Assembly: GCA_965657945.1 (NCBI GenBank)
Contig: CBFHPW010000002.1
Coordinates: forward strand, 1-64,000
Direction: 5' to 3'
Length of the DNA: 64,000 nucleotides
DNA from: CAJJDF01 sp965657945
GTDB taxonomy: Bacteria > Bacteroidota > Bacteroidia > Flavobacteriales_D > CAJJDF01
The position numbers and the translations under genes were made by a program. The notes beneath the pieces are model-generated. The model searched no databases. It worked only from the letters and a program-made list of their open reading frames with translations, and was not told the origin of the DNA. Shown here in pieces: positions 9,087 to 18,022 of the stretch; the first letter of the stretch is position 1; each line of letters starts with the position of its first letter.

Positions 9087-9561
9087 GCATTTCTATTCGA
9101 TCTTCCAGCGATCCTTGTGCTATCATATAATCAAAGTTCAACTCTTTGAGTTCATTTTCGTACCTCAAAAACAACCTCTCCCTCTCGTTGGGATGCTCTC
9201 TTTGAGGGTCATATTCCCACGGAAAATCTGGCTTACACAACACATAGACAAAGTCCTTATTCGAGTTCAGATTGCTTAAAATCCATGAATCACAACTCTT
9301 GTACTTCTCCTCGCTCCATACCTTAATTGTGAGTAAGTCTGTATCAAACAGCAAGTCACTGGCTGATTTTTTTGCTAATTCATTTATTCGAAACTGTTCT
9401 TTTGCTATGATTAATAAATCTTCTTTCTCATAAGGTCGATTCAAATCTTGAATGTATTCCCTGGCAAACTCTGGAAGATATTCTCCATTCAGCTTTTTTG
9501 ACATTGCATGAGCTAAGGTAGTTTTACCTGAGGACTCAGGTCCTGTAAAAACGTAATTCAT
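9073..9561 (-). CDS. NadR-like AAA ATPase / ribosylnicotinamide kinase-type protein
   Basis: A 162-residue P-loop protein. The Walker A motif GPESSGKTT is at residues 7-15, and the segment LPEFAREYIQDL is typical of the C-terminal kinase domain of NadR (AAA_28). LLFDTDLLTIKVW supplies the Walker B-type acid. The protein is only the kinase-like domain, without the nicotinamide nucleotide adenylyltransferase or helix-turn-helix parts of full NadR. Likely role is phosphorylation of nicotinamide riboside or a related nucleoside in NAD salvage, inferred from fold only. Its 3' end overlaps the FAD dehydrogenase gene tail to tail. Confidence 0.75.
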   Translation of the reverse strand: MNYVFTGPESSGKTTLAHAMSKKLNGEYLPEFAREYIQDLNRPYEKEDLLIIAKEQFRINELAKKSASDLLFDTDLLTIKVWSEEKYKSCDSWILSNLNSNKDFVYVLCKPDFPWEYDPQREHPNERERLFLRYENELKELNFDYMIAQGSLEDRIEMLTSL

Positions 9562-9590
9562 GGTATAAATTTAGCTCAAAATATGGCAAT

Positions 9591-9627
9591 AAAAAAACCA
9601 TTTACTTTTTCCAAAGTCAATGGTTTT
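9591..9627 (-). terminator. Terminator of rpsU
   Basis: On the minus strand AAAACCATTgACTTT pairs with AAGTaAATGGTTTT, followed by a T run. It sits 28 bases after the rpsU stop and before the NadR-like gene, separating the two transcripts. Confidence 0.75.
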
Positions 9628-9654
9628 CAATCTTAAGAAGATAAAAACTAGGAT

Positions 9655-9846
9655 TTAGTTTTCGTCTCTGAATTTATTTTCGATGTAAGCAGCTTTCATT
9701 CTCGTTTTTCTGTTTGCAACAGAAGGCTTGATATATTCTTTTCTCGCTCTAAGTTGTCTTACCACCTTAGTTTTATCATACTTCTTCTTGTAACGTTTTA
9801 ACGCTCTCTCAATGTTTTCTCCTTCTTTTACTTGTACTACTAACAT
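9655..9846 (-). CDS. rpsU: 30S ribosomal protein S21
   Basis: A 63-residue basic protein matching bS21: MLVVQVKEGENIERALKR at the N-terminus and the RQLRARKEYIKPS core, where R/K-rich helices contact 16S rRNA near the anti-Shine-Dalgarno. In Bacteroidetes bS21 helps hold the 16S 3' end away from mRNA, in keeping with the scarcity of Shine-Dalgarno sites. It is a single-gene unit with its own promoter (9869-9899) and terminator (9591-9627). Confidence 0.97.
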   Translation of the reverse strand: MLVVQVKEGENIERALKRYKKKYDKTKVVRQLRARKEYIKPSVANRKTRMKAAYIENKFRDEN

Positions 9847-9868
9847 ATCTTCTGTTTAATTTGGATTG

Positions 9869-9899
9869 CAAATGTATATATAACATTTTTGTTTCACAA
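9869..9899 (-). promoter_or_regulatory. Promoter of rpsU
   Basis: On the minus strand a -33 TTG (9897-9899) is followed after 20 bases by TACATTTG (9869-9876), an exact Bacteroidetes -7 element. It would give a short leader before the ATG at 9846. Confidence 0.65.
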
Positions 9900-9947
9900 C
9901 ATTATTAACTACAATTTGTTTACTTTTTTTCTAAAAATGTTTTTTAA

Positions 9948-11087
9948 TTATTTCGTAATGTTTCTGGAGATGACCAATTGCTGGATCTGGGTCGTCCCCT
10001 CACCAATGGTACACAACTTCACATCTCTGTAAAACTTCTCTACTGGAAAATCTTTTGTATAACCATACCCTCCAAAAATTTGAACGGCATCATTACAAAC
10101 TTCACACGCAATTTCAGAAGAATACATCTTCGCCATGGCAGATTCCGTTACCAACTTTTCGCCTCTGTTTTTCAAATCAGCTGCTTTTGCCAGTAACAAG
10201 TCAGCTGCTTCAATCTTAGTGGCCATATCAGCCAATTTAAAAGCAATTGCTTGAAATTGTGAAATTGGTTTCCCAAACTGCTCTCTTTCTTTTGAATATT
10301 TCAATGCTGCCTCGTAAGCTCCCTTTGCTATACCCAAAGACAACGCACCAATAGAAATTCTTCCTCCATCCAACACTTTCATAGCCTGAATAAAACCTGA
10401 ACCTTCTTCTCCAATCAGTTGATCTTTGTGGACTCTACAGTTATTAAAAATAAGCTCCGTAGTTTCCGAAGCTCTCATGCCTAATTTATTTTCTTTTTTT
10501 CCCGCTGAAAAACCTTCTGTTCCTTTCTCGATAATAAAGGCACTCATCCCGTGCGAATCACCTTTTTCACCTGTTCTTACAATGACCACAGCTACATCTC
10601 CAGATTTTCCGTGTGTAATGAAGTTTTTTGAACCATTAATAACCCAGTAATCTCCGTCTTTTACTGCAGTGGTATTCATTCCTCCCGCATCAGAACCTGT
10701 ACCTGTCTCGGTCAAACCCCAAGCCCCAATCCATTCAGCTGAGGCCAATTTTGGCAAATATTTTTTCTTTTGCTCTTCACTTCCATTGTAGTAAATATGA
10801 CCCGTACACAGTGAATTGTGGGCAGCAACTGACAAGCCAATTGAACCACAGACTTTAGATATTTCAACAATAGCAGTAATGTAATCATGGTAATTCATTC
10901 CGGAACCTCCATATTCTTCAGGAATAAAAATTCCCATTAAACCTAGCTCTCCTAGTTTCTTGAACAACGGCACCGGGAATTCCTGAGACTCATCCCACTC
11001 CATAAAATGGGGGCGAATTTCTCTTTCGGCAAAGTCTCTTGCCATTTCTCTTACCATTCTTTGGTTTTCTGATTCTGTAAAATTCAT
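9948..11087 (-). CDS. Acyl-CoA dehydrogenase
   Basis: A 379-residue flavoenzyme that oxidises acyl-CoA to trans-2-enoyl-CoA. The N-terminal helical domain (MNFTESENQRMVREMARDF), the central GAWGLTETGTGSDAGG segment binding FAD and substrate, and the C-terminal QIFGGYGYTKDFPVEKFYRD are all present. The catalytic base is Glu363 in IGEGTTQIQQ, the position used by short- and medium-chain enzymes. Chain-length preference cannot be read; length and sequence suggest a short-chain or branched-chain enzyme. It follows apt by 14 bases and probably shares its transcript. Confidence 0.93.
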   Translation of the reverse strand: MNFTESENQRMVREMARDFAEREIRPHFMEWDESQEFPVPLFKKLGELGLMGIFIPEEYGGSGMNYHDYITAIVEISKVCGSIGLSVAAHNSLCTGHIYYNGSEEQKKKYLPKLASAEWIGAWGLTETGTGSDAGGMNTTAVKDGDYWVINGSKNFITHGKSGDVAVVIVRTGEKGDSHGMSAFIIEKGTEGFSAGKKENKLGMRASETTELIFNNCRVHKDQLIGEEGSGFIQAMKVLDGGRISIGALSLGIAKGAYEAALKYSKEREQFGKPISQFQAIAFKLADMATKIEAADLLLAKAADLKNRGEKLVTESAMAKMYSSEIACEVCNDAVQIFGGYGYTKDFPVEKFYRDVKLCTIGEGTTQIQQLVISRNITK

Positions 11088-11101
11088 GTCTATATCCCTA
11101 T

Positions 11102-11632
11102 TTAATAGGTTACTAAATTAATTATATTTTCACTGAAATCGGACAATTTTTCTTTCCCTTTTAAAAAACTTAATTCAATTATAAATCCAAATCCAGCGAT
11201 ATTCCCACCTTGCTTTTTTACTAATTCGGCTGCTGCAATTGCTGTTCCACCTGTCGCTAACAGATCGTCATGAACAAACACATTCCAGTTTGGCTTTATG
11301 GAATCCACATGCATTTCTACTGTTGCACTTCCGTATTCCAACTCGTAAGAATGTTGAATTGTATCAAAAGGTAACTTGCCTACTTTTCTTACCAAAACGA
11401 ACGGAACATTTAATTCCAGGGCGAGAGGCATTCCATAAATAAAACCTCTACTCTCTACTCCCACAATTGCATCAATGTTTTTTTCTCTTAATTGATTCGC
11501 AAACTCTTGCACAATTTCCTTAGATAAGCTCGGGTTTTCTACTACCGGAGCTATATCCTTAAAATTTATTCCAGGTTTTGGGAAGTCAGGTACATTTCGT
11601 ACGGTTTGTTTTATTTTTTCTGTAAGAGTCAC
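11102..11632 (-). CDS. apt: Adenine phosphoribosyltransferase
   Basis: A 176-residue purine salvage enzyme converting adenine and PRPP to AMP. The PRPP-binding loop VFVHDDLLATGGT lies at about 119-131, and the N-terminal FPKPGINFKDI and VGVESRGFIYGMPLA segments are characteristic. Length is normal. It starts two bases after the stop of the HhH membrane protein gene, so the two are likely translationally coupled. Confidence 0.96.
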   Translation of the reverse strand: MTLTEKIKQTVRNVPDFPKPGINFKDIAPVVENPSLSKEIVQEFANQLREKNIDAIVGVESRGFIYGMPLALELNVPFVLVRKVGKLPFDTIQHSYELEYGSATVEMHVDSIKPNWNVFVHDDLLATGGTAIAAAELVKKQGGNIAGFGFIIELSFLKGKEKLSDFSENIINLVTY

Positions 11633-11634
11633 GT

Positions 11635-12705
11635 TTATTGAATCATTAAGTATGGTGCAATTTTACGATAATGTTTAGGCTTAATCAAGTTATTTTCTTG
11701 AATTTGTTCTAGCGAAGTAAATTTACCGTGTTGGTCTCTAAAACTAATAATAAGTTGAGTTTGAGAATATGAAAAATAAGGATGACTAAGTAACTCTTTA
11801 AACGTTACGGTATTTATATCAATCTTTTGAATACTTTCATTACTAACCTCAAACTGTTCTTCATGTTTGAGTATCCAATCAGCATCTATTCCATACACTT
11901 CGGAGAGCTGATTGACAGAAACAAACCCTCCAATTCTATCACGATATTCTATAATTCTAGTAGAAAACACAATCCCAATTCCCCTTGCTGCCATCAATTC
12001 ATCCTTATTCGCTAAATTCAAATCTATCTTTAATAGCCTTTGTTTACTTGGCTCTTTCTTTCGTTCCGATTGAATAAAAACATAAGGTTCCAATTCTTTT
12101 CTCTTGGCTTCATCCAATCCATATACTTTCCACAAATCTGATTTAGTATTAAAACCACCCGATTTTTTCCGAAAACGGACTAAGGTCTGAACTGTCTTGT
12201 CACTTAACCCAAGTAATTTAAAAGAATCTAAGGAGAGAGTATTGGGATCAAATGGAAATAGTTCATGTTTTCTATGCTCTATTTTTACCCGGCTTTTTTT
12301 ATCTTGATTCACGCCTAAAACTAAGAGTGGCTCAATAGATTCGAACAAAGAGTCGGTCATCGCATACAATTTCCTCAATTCTTTCTTAGAATGGAAAGGT
12401 TTCACCTTATTCCTAAAGTTTATGAGATTCCATGCCTGTTTAGAACTAAATCCCAAGAGCATCAAACTATCTTTTGATAGGGTATTGGGATTAAATAAAA
12501 ATTTATGGGCCTGATTGGACTTCTTCTTATCCAACTGAGCTTTTTCCATTTTTGCAATGACTTGAGAATAATCGCTAGGCTCAGGAACAAAATACCTCGG
12601 AATAAGCCAATAAATAAAGCAGAGTAAAAAAATAATAATTAAAAACAGGAGAATTCCTTTCTTTTCGGAATGGCTAAAAACAAAGTATTTATCAAAGAAA
12701 TTCAT
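11635..12705 (-). CDS. Membrane-anchored protein with four helix-hairpin-helix (ComEA-like) repeats
   Basis: A 356-residue protein with one N-terminal transmembrane segment (about 18-37) and four HhH modules of about 60 residues. Modules begin with FNPNTLSKDSLMLLG, FDPNTLSLDSFKLLG, IDLNLANKDELMAARGIG and IDINTVTFKELLS, each followed by a FR-x4-GGF type turn. The third module best keeps the DNA-binding glycine hairpin (ARGIG). ComEA proteins bind incoming DNA in competence, but this anchored multi-module form is common in Bacteroidetes without proven function. A second, lipoprotein-type HhH protein is at 61691-62383. It heads a unit with apt and the acyl-CoA dehydrogenase. Confidence 0.8.
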   Translation of the reverse strand: MNFFDKYFVFSHSEKKGILLFLIIIFLLCFIYWLIPRYFVPEPSDYSQVIAKMEKAQLDKKKSNQAHKFLFNPNTLSKDSLMLLGFSSKQAWNLINFRNKVKPFHSKKELRKLYAMTDSLFESIEPLLVLGVNQDKKSRVKIEHRKHELFPFDPNTLSLDSFKLLGLSDKTVQTLVRFRKKSGGFNTKSDLWKVYGLDEAKRKELEPYVFIQSERKKEPSKQRLLKIDLNLANKDELMAARGIGIVFSTRIIEYRDRIGGFVSVNQLSEVYGIDADWILKHEEQFEVSNESIQKIDINTVTFKELLSHPYFSYSQTQLIISFRDQHGKFTSLEQIQENNLIKPKHYRKIAPYLMIQ

Positions 12706-12753
12706 TCTTCAATTTACTTTATTTCCCTCAAAATTCCAAAACTGATTTTTCTT

Positions 12754-13467
12754 TTAACCTTTTAAAAACTCTAAGTTTTCGGTTAAGATTTTCTTTACCC
12801 CGACATAAAAGAAACTCAATCCAATTATCATCAAGAGATGGGAAAAGTCATTTTTAGAGAACCATTGATGAAGATTTATTTTGAAAATAAAAATAAAGGC
12901 GGACGGAAAGATTACGGCAATTCCAATAAATATACTGGCAAAACTTGGAGACAGCCTTTTTTTAAATTGGTAACTAAAAACACCCACTCCAATAAGCAAT
13001 CCTAAAATAGTATTGATGGCAATTGGTAAAAACAACAAAGAGGGATTTTTCCACACATTAAGGCTAGTCCAAACAACCACAAAAATGAGGTAAACGAGTA
13101 ACAGTTTCATTTCATACAGCCGTTTTCCTTTTTTTATTAATTTGGAATTCCAATGAGCCTCGAGCATGGCTACTTCAATCCAGTAAATGGCCAGAGGTAT
13201 TAGAAGCCAGCCAATTAGTTTTCCATAAAAATGGTAATAATTGTAGAACAGGTGGCCAAATGCCGAAAAAAAGGTGGCTAATCCGTAAATCAGAAAGAAT
13301 CGAAACCATGCCCTAGCAAATCTATTCTTCGTGCGAAGATCATTCATCTTATAGGCAAAAAACATACTAAGAACTCCCATTATCAGATCGTAAATAAAAT
13401 CTGTGGGGTCCGTTAAATTCAATCCGAATAATAAAAAATCATTCGGAGGTAAATCGACTCCAATCAT
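12754..13467 (-). CDS. Multi-pass integral membrane protein, uncharacterised (DUF6962-like)
   Basis: A 237-residue hydrophobic protein with about seven predicted membrane segments, starting after a short polar N-terminus (MIGVDLPPNDFLLFG). A conserved-looking histidine motif FSAFGHLFYNYYHFYG lies near residue 65. The pattern resembles the DUF6962 family of Bacteroidetes, but I assign this from memory of layout rather than a clear signature. It starts five bases after the stop of the AGCS symporter gene, so it is probably co-transcribed with it. Function unknown. Confidence 0.6.
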   Translation of the reverse strand: MIGVDLPPNDFLLFGLNLTDPTDFIYDLIMGVLSMFFAYKMNDLRTKNRFARAWFRFFLIYGLATFFSAFGHLFYNYYHFYGKLIGWLLIPLAIYWIEVAMLEAHWNSKLIKKGKRLYEMKLLLVYLIFVVVWTSLNVWKNPSLLFLPIAINTILGLLIGVGVFSYQFKKRLSPSFASIFIGIAVIFPSAFIFIFKINLHQWFSKNDFSHLLMIIGLSFFYVGVKKILTENLEFLKG

Positions 13468-13472
13468 TTTGT

Positions 13473-15158
13473 TTATGCTTTCATGGCTTTTATTTTACCC
13501 ATGTATTTTTTCAACTCGGCTCTTACTTTTGGAGCAAGAATAACCAATCCAATCATATTAGGAACCAACATTGCAAAAATCATTGCATCTGAGAAATCAA
13601 TTACAGATCCCAAACTTGAGGCTGCACCAACGATTACAAATAAACAAAACAAAACTTTGTATGTGTTTCCCACTAATTTGCTTCTTCCAAAAAGAAATGA
13701 CCATGCTTGGTAACCGTAATAAGACCAAGAAATCATAGAAGAGAATGCAAATAAGACAACAGCAACTGTTAAGACATAAGGAAACCAAGAAATAGATTGT
13801 GCAAATGCATCAGAAGTAACCTCAACTCCCTTTGTCACCTTCACTCCGTATTCAAAAACATTTCCTCTAATGTTTGAAATTACCAATACTAAAGACGTCA
13901 TAGTACAGACAATTACTGTATCGATAAATGGCTCTAAAAGCGCTACCAAACCTTCACTTGAGGGATTTTTTGTTTTTACAGCAGAGTGAGCTATGGAAGC
14001 AGAACCGATCCCAGCTTCATTAGAAAATGCAGCACGTTTAAAACCTTGAACCAATACAACTCCTATTGCACCTCCTGCAATTGAATCCCATCCAAATGCA
14101 CCTCCGATTATTTGACTGAATGCTTGAGGAATAAACTCAAAATTCATAAATAATACAGCGATAACAGCTAAGGCATAAATCCCAACCATGAAAGGAACAA
14201 TTTTATCAGTTACTTTTGCAATTTTTTTAATCCCCCCTATAATTACGATTCCTACTAAAACAGACATCACCAATCCAAAAACTGCCCCGTATCCTGCCAA
14301 AACACTATTTTCTCCACCGGTAACCGACTGAACCATTTCAAAAGCTTGATTTACCTGAAACATATTTCCTCCACCGAAAGAACCACCAATACACATGATT
14401 GCAAATAACACAGCCAACACTTTTCCTACAGGTCCGGAAATTCCTTTTTTCAAATAATACATTGGCCCTCCGTACACAGTTCCATCTTTACCAATCTCTC
14501 GGTATTTTACTCCTAAAGTACACTCTATAAATTTAGACGACATCCCTAACAAACCTGCCAAAATCATCCAAAAAGTTGCACCAGGACCGCCCAATGAAAG
14601 TGCCACAGCAACCCCTGCAATATTTCCCAAACCAACCGTTGCAGAAAGAGCGGCAGTTAAGGCCTGAAAGTGAGAAACTTCTCCATGGTGATCTCCCTCA
14701 ACGCGAATTGTATCCGGATTATCAATTGTATCGTCATCTTCTTTAGAATCGGGGAATAGATTGGATGATTTTACCTCATGATTTTCTTCTAAATCATCAT
14801 ATTTTCCTCGAACAATATTAATGGAAGTTTTAAATCCTCGAACATTAATAAATTTAAAATACAAAGTAAAATATAGTGCTCCAAATATGAGCACAATTAA
14901 CACCCAAGGAACATTGAGTGAATCACTAAACGGAATTTCATAAAAAATACCTTCAACAAACCATCCTGTGTATTCGCCAAAAGTTTTGTCAATCTTTTCA
15001 TCTAACCCTAATTCTTTTGCTGTTTCGGTAGCCGCAGCAACTGATGTAGACATTTCTGTCAAAACCTCTTCACTTTCACTTACCGCAAGACCTTGATCTT
15101 GAGCCATAAACAAGAATGGAATAGAAATAAAAAGTAGCGTTAGGTATTTTTTGAACAT
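13473..15158 (-). CDS. Sodium:alanine symporter (AGCS) family transporter
   Basis: A 561-residue sodium-coupled amino acid carrier, likely for alanine or glycine. Core signatures are LGNIAGVAVALSLGGPGATFW (split here by position about 175-195), KFIECTLGVKYREI and FKRAAFSNEAGIGSASIAHS. About eleven membrane helices are visible. The N-terminus is unusual: a signal-peptide-like segment (MFKKYLTLLFISIPFLFMAQ) and about 45 polar residues precede the first transporter helix, and an acidic loop of about 40 residues follows the second. Extended N-termini of this kind occur in marine Bacteroidetes members of the family. A strong promoter is at 15181-15211. Confidence 0.92.
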   Translation of the reverse strand: MFKKYLTLLFISIPFLFMAQDQGLAVSESEEVLTEMSTSVAAATETAKELGLDEKIDKTFGEYTGWFVEGIFYEIPFSDSLNVPWVLIVLIFGALYFTLYFKFINVRGFKTSINIVRGKYDDLEENHEVKSSNLFPDSKEDDDTIDNPDTIRVEGDHHGEVSHFQALTAALSATVGLGNIAGVAVALSLGGPGATFWMILAGLLGMSSKFIECTLGVKYREIGKDGTVYGGPMYYLKKGISGPVGKVLAVLFAIMCIGGSFGGGNMFQVNQAFEMVQSVTGGENSVLAGYGAVFGLVMSVLVGIVIIGGIKKIAKVTDKIVPFMVGIYALAVIAVLFMNFEFIPQAFSQIIGGAFGWDSIAGGAIGVVLVQGFKRAAFSNEAGIGSASIAHSAVKTKNPSSEGLVALLEPFIDTVIVCTMTSLVLVISNIRGNVFEYGVKVTKGVEVTSDAFAQSISWFPYVLTVAVVLFAFSSMISWSYYGYQAWSFLFGRSKLVGNTYKVLFCLFVIVGAASSLGSVIDFSDAMIFAMLVPNMIGLVILAPKVRAELKKYMGKIKAMKA

Positions 15159-15180
15159 ACATTATTTTTTTGATGAAGCT

Positions 15181-15211
15181 CAAATATAGAAAAAGTGCGA
15201 GCGCTTGCCAA
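15181..15211 (-). promoter_or_regulatory. Promoter of the AGCS symporter gene, with a near-palindrome between its elements
   Basis: On the minus strand a -33 TTG (15209-15211), a 20-base spacer and the exact -7 element TATATTTG (15181-15188). The spacer contains GCAAGCGCTCGC (15197-15208), a near-palindrome centred on AGCGCT, placed where a repressor could block RNA polymerase. Confidence 0.6.
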
Positions 15212-15216
15212 ATATA

Positions 15217-16119
15217 TTAAATCTGTTCGGCCAGAAAAGCAAGCGAATCTTCAAGCGAAAGAGGAGAATAGCCTAATTCTCTTCTTGCTTTGTCGATTAC
15301 GAACCCGGTTTTTGCCGGACGAGCCGCTGTTTGATTCAGTGTCAATGTTTTAATAGGCGTCACACAGTCCGTTGATAAACTGTAATACTTACCTATCCTC
15401 TTTACAATTTCTAGAATACTCATAGTTTCAGGACCCGATAAGTGATAAATTCCTTGAGCATTTTTATCTGCTATCAAAATGCAACCTTTAGCCAAATCTT
15501 CCGCCAGAGTTGGAGCTCTAAACTGATCATCCACAACATTGATAGGCGATTGTTTTTCTAGTGCTCCTTTTGCCCATAAAACTAAATTTCCTCGGCTAAG
15601 ATTATCTCCATTACCAAACACAATAATGGTTCGAGCAATGGCAGTATTCTTGTATCCACTCTCTTGTATTAATTCCTCGGAAGCTAACTTAGATTTTGCA
15701 TAATAGCTCAATGGATTAGGCTCATCTGACTCGCTGTAAGGTCCATTTTCTCCATCAAAAACAAAATCGGTAGACAGATGAACAAAATGAGACTGATGCT
15801 TGATAGACTCTTTGAGCAAATAATCAACAGCTGTTACGTTTATCTTCCAGCAATTATCTCGGTCGTCTTCGCAAGAATCTACATTCGTCATGGCAGCTGT
15901 ATTAATTACTACTTGCGGCTTGTATTTCTGCATTACTTCTTCCACCTCTTCCTTAGAAGTAATATCCATCGAAACGTAAGTAAAATCCTGAACAATCCTT
16001 CGGTTTTCACCTTTCGAGGTTGCAATTAATTCTATGTCAGCTCTGTGCTTTAGTTGGTTTACTATTTTTTGACCCAATAGTCCATTTGATCCAGTTACTA
16101 AGATTGACTTTTTACCCAT
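15217..16119 (-). CDS. RmlD-like SDR family oxidoreductase (dTDP-4-dehydrorhamnose reductase type)
   Basis: A 300-residue NAD(P)-dependent reductase. The cofactor motif VTGSNGLLGQKIV is at about 7-19, the catalytic Tyr and Lys are in SYYAKSK (about 139-145), and the STDFVFDGENGPYSE segment is typical of RmlD/RfbD. No other dTDP-rhamnose gene is next to it, so the true substrate is uncertain; RmlD-like proteins of Bacteroidetes often lie outside sugar operons. Its ATG overlaps the last 8 bases of the K+ channel gene, implying coupled translation. Confidence 0.8.
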   Translation of the reverse strand: MGKKSILVTGSNGLLGQKIVNQLKHRADIELIATSKGENRRIVQDFTYVSMDITSKEEVEEVMQKYKPQVVINTAAMTNVDSCEDDRDNCWKINVTAVDYLLKESIKHQSHFVHLSTDFVFDGENGPYSESDEPNPLSYYAKSKLASEELIQESGYKNTAIARTIIVFGNGDNLSRGNLVLWAKGALEKQSPINVVDDQFRAPTLAEDLAKGCILIADKNAQGIYHLSGPETMSILEIVKRIGKYYSLSTDCVTPIKTLTLNQTAARPAKTGFVIDKARRELGYSPLSLEDSLAFLAEQI

Positions 16120-17134
16120 GTTCTATTCCAAAAATTTTATTTATTTCTCTAATTTGTTCAGGCTTTCCAAGCACAAACATTTTGGAACCAGGCACCAATT
16201 TGACATCTGGTCGAGGATTTACGATAAATTCTCCTTCGGGAGTTTTGAACCCCACAATGTTGCACCCCGTATTAAAGTCACCTGCAATTACAGAAATTGT
16301 TTTGTTTTTATAATTCTCGGGAATATTCTCAAAATTAATTTCTTCCAAATTTATTTGGGACTCGCCTTGTATTGTAATATGATCCAAAAACTCAATAACG
16401 TCTGGTGTTATGACCAAGGAAGCCATGTGCGCCCCTCCAAGCGAATCGGGCATAATCACATTGTTTGCCCCTGCAATTTTGAGTTTTTTTACCGATGAAC
16501 TTTGAGAAGCTCTGCTAATGATTTGTAATTTTGGATTCAGTTCTTTTGCCGAAAGCACGACAAATAAATTGTCGGCATCAGAAGGCAAAGTAGTGATCAA
16601 AGCCGAAGCAGAATGGATTTGTGCTTTTTCCAATATCTCATCGGAAGTAGCGTTTCCTTCAATAAAAAGATGTTCCTTGGAAGCTCTAAAAGAGTCTAAT
16701 AATTCATGACTTTGCTCAATAATTACGTACTTCTTTTCGTGAACCGCAAGTTCACTTACTGCTTGAGTCCCCACTCTTCCGTATCCGCATACAATTACGT
16801 GTCCGTTCAATTTTTCTACTTCTTTGTTCATTTGGTAATCTTTAAAATAAATTCGGTACTCTCCTTCTAATAAATATTTTGAAATGGACGAAAGCGCATA
16901 AGCAAACGTACCAAAACTCAACACGATAAGAACCACGGTAAATAATTTGCCTTCGGGATGCAAAGTTCCCACCTCGTTAAACCCTACAGTTGACACAGTA
17001 ATAATAGTCATATAAAAGGCGTCAAACAAAGTCATACCTTCTATAATCATATATCCCAAAATACCTGTCAAAACAATGACAATTAACAAGAATATTGCGT
17101 AGTATATTTTGTAAAACAATCGGTAATTAAACAC
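16112..17134 (-). CDS. Potassium channel with RCK (TrkA-N/TrkA-C) domains
   Basis: About 340 residues. Two membrane helices flank a pore loop with the filter TVSTVGFNEVG, in which the usual GYGD is replaced by GFNE. A cytoplasmic NAD-binding RCK domain follows (HVIVCGYGRVGTQAV), then a TrkA-C domain at the C-terminus (PRPDVKLVPGSKMFVLG). The frame is open to 17242, but the upstream 36 residues are polar and atypical, so I chose the GTG at 17134 (VFNYRLFYKIYYAIFL), which begins just before the first helix. It overlaps the reductase gene by 8 bases. Likely ligand-gated K+ conductance. Confidence 0.87.
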   Translation of the reverse strand: MFNYRLFYKIYYAIFLLIVIVLTGILGYMIIEGMTLFDAFYMTIITVSTVGFNEVGTLHPEGKLFTVVLIVLSFGTFAYALSSISKYLLEGEYRIYFKDYQMNKEVEKLNGHVIVCGYGRVGTQAVSELAVHEKKYVIIEQSHELLDSFRASKEHLFIEGNATSDEILEKAQIHSASALITTLPSDADNLFVVLSAKELNPKLQIISRASQSSSVKKLKIAGANNVIMPDSLGGAHMASLVITPDVIEFLDHITIQGESQINLEEINFENIPENYKNKTISVIAGDFNTGCNIVGFKTPEGEFIVNPRPDVKLVPGSKMFVLGKPEQIREINKIFGIEHG

Positions 17135-17246
17135 TAGATATTTCTTTTTTTTATTGGAAGTAAAGATACAAATTATATTGGGAAAGGAAGAACAGCTTTT
17201 TATTTTGGCACGGAAATTGAATTTGTACAAACCAGAATACAAACCT

Positions 17247-17259
17247 CCTCACTATGAGG
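17247..17259 (+). promoter_or_regulatory. Leader hairpin upstream of the DUF4476 gene
   Basis: CCTCA-CTA-TGAGG forms a 5-bp stem 16 bases before the ATG at 17276, followed by an A-rich unstructured stretch. The arrangement resembles the leader hairpins of the two cassette lipoprotein genes near 28.9 and 30.0 kb. No regulator is known. Confidence 0.3.
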
Positions 17260-17275
17260 AATAAAAACAAATACC

Positions 17276-17983
17276 ATGAAAGCGAAAATACTACTTACGG
17301 CCCTTTTGACTTTTCTGATGGTAAACGGAAAAGCATTTCAACAAAACAGCACATTATTTATTGATGTTCAGGAGCAACCTTTCAAAACCTATATTGTGGT
17401 TCTGGAAGATGGAACGAGTATCGAATCTGAGAGCGATTTTAAGATTAATAGAATGCGAGCTGGTAGAAATGGAATTGAGATCTACAAAAGAACTTACCGA
17501 AAAGGAAGAAGAAACCAACACGCTTTCTTTGATCAACTGATTTATAACGGCACAGTTCGAATTCAGCGAAACGCAAAGGTATTTACTCAACTTATAGGAA
17601 AAAGATTAATCACAAGAAGAATTATTGAAAAACCTGCAAGAGTAAACGCTAATGGAATGAGAATGATGCATCCGCAAAATTTCAGACAACTGAAGCAAGC
17701 TGTGCGAAACGAAAGTTTTGATAAAAACAAGCTGCAACTATTACGTGTGACTGCTCAACAGAACAATTTTACTGCAAGACAAGTGGCTGAAATAATGAAT
17801 CTTTTTAGTTTTGACAGCTACAAATTAACCTTTGCAAAACGCGCTTACCGCAATACTGTGGACCCTCAAAACTATTTTGTGGTCAGAAACGGATTGACTT
17901 TCAATTCTTACAAAAGACAATTAGATGAATTTATCCTAACACAAAACAACCGAAACACCCCTCCAAGACAGAGAAGGAGGTAA
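17276..17983 (+). CDS. Exported DUF4476 domain-containing protein
   Basis: A 235-residue protein with a signal peptide (MKAKILLTALLTFLMVNGKAF) and a basic, Arg-rich mature region ending in RQRRR. The last 95 residues or so (FDKNKLQLLRVTAQQNNFTARQ and the following helices to LDEFILTQ) match DUF4476, a small helical domain common in Bacteroidetes exported proteins and of unknown function. The gene stands alone between a divergent K+ channel gene and a convergent NUDIX gene and ends in a bidirectional terminator. Confidence 0.75.
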   Translation: MKAKILLTALLTFLMVNGKAFQQNSTLFIDVQEQPFKTYIVVLEDGTSIESESDFKINRMRAGRNGIEIYKRTYRKGRRNQHAFFDQLIYNGTVRIQRNAKVFTQLIGKRLITRRIIEKPARVNANGMRMMHPQNFRQLKQAVRNESFDKNKLQLLRVTAQQNNFTARQVAEIMNLFSFDSYKLTFAKRAYRNTVDPQNYFVVRNGLTFNSYKRQLDEFILTQNNRNTPPRQRRR

Positions 17984-17987
17984 CATC

Positions 17988-18022
17988 AAAAGGTTCGAAC
18001 TAATCAGCTCGAACCTTTTTTA
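17988..18022. terminator. Bidirectional terminator that includes the 3' end of the NUDIX gene
   Basis: AAAAGGTTCGA (17988-17998) pairs with TCGAACCTTTT (18009-18019), with A and T tracts on both sides. It terminates the DUF4476 gene rightward. The minus-strand NUDIX gene stops at 18000-18002 in the loop, so the right arm encodes its last residues (KKVRAD). Confidence 0.8.
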
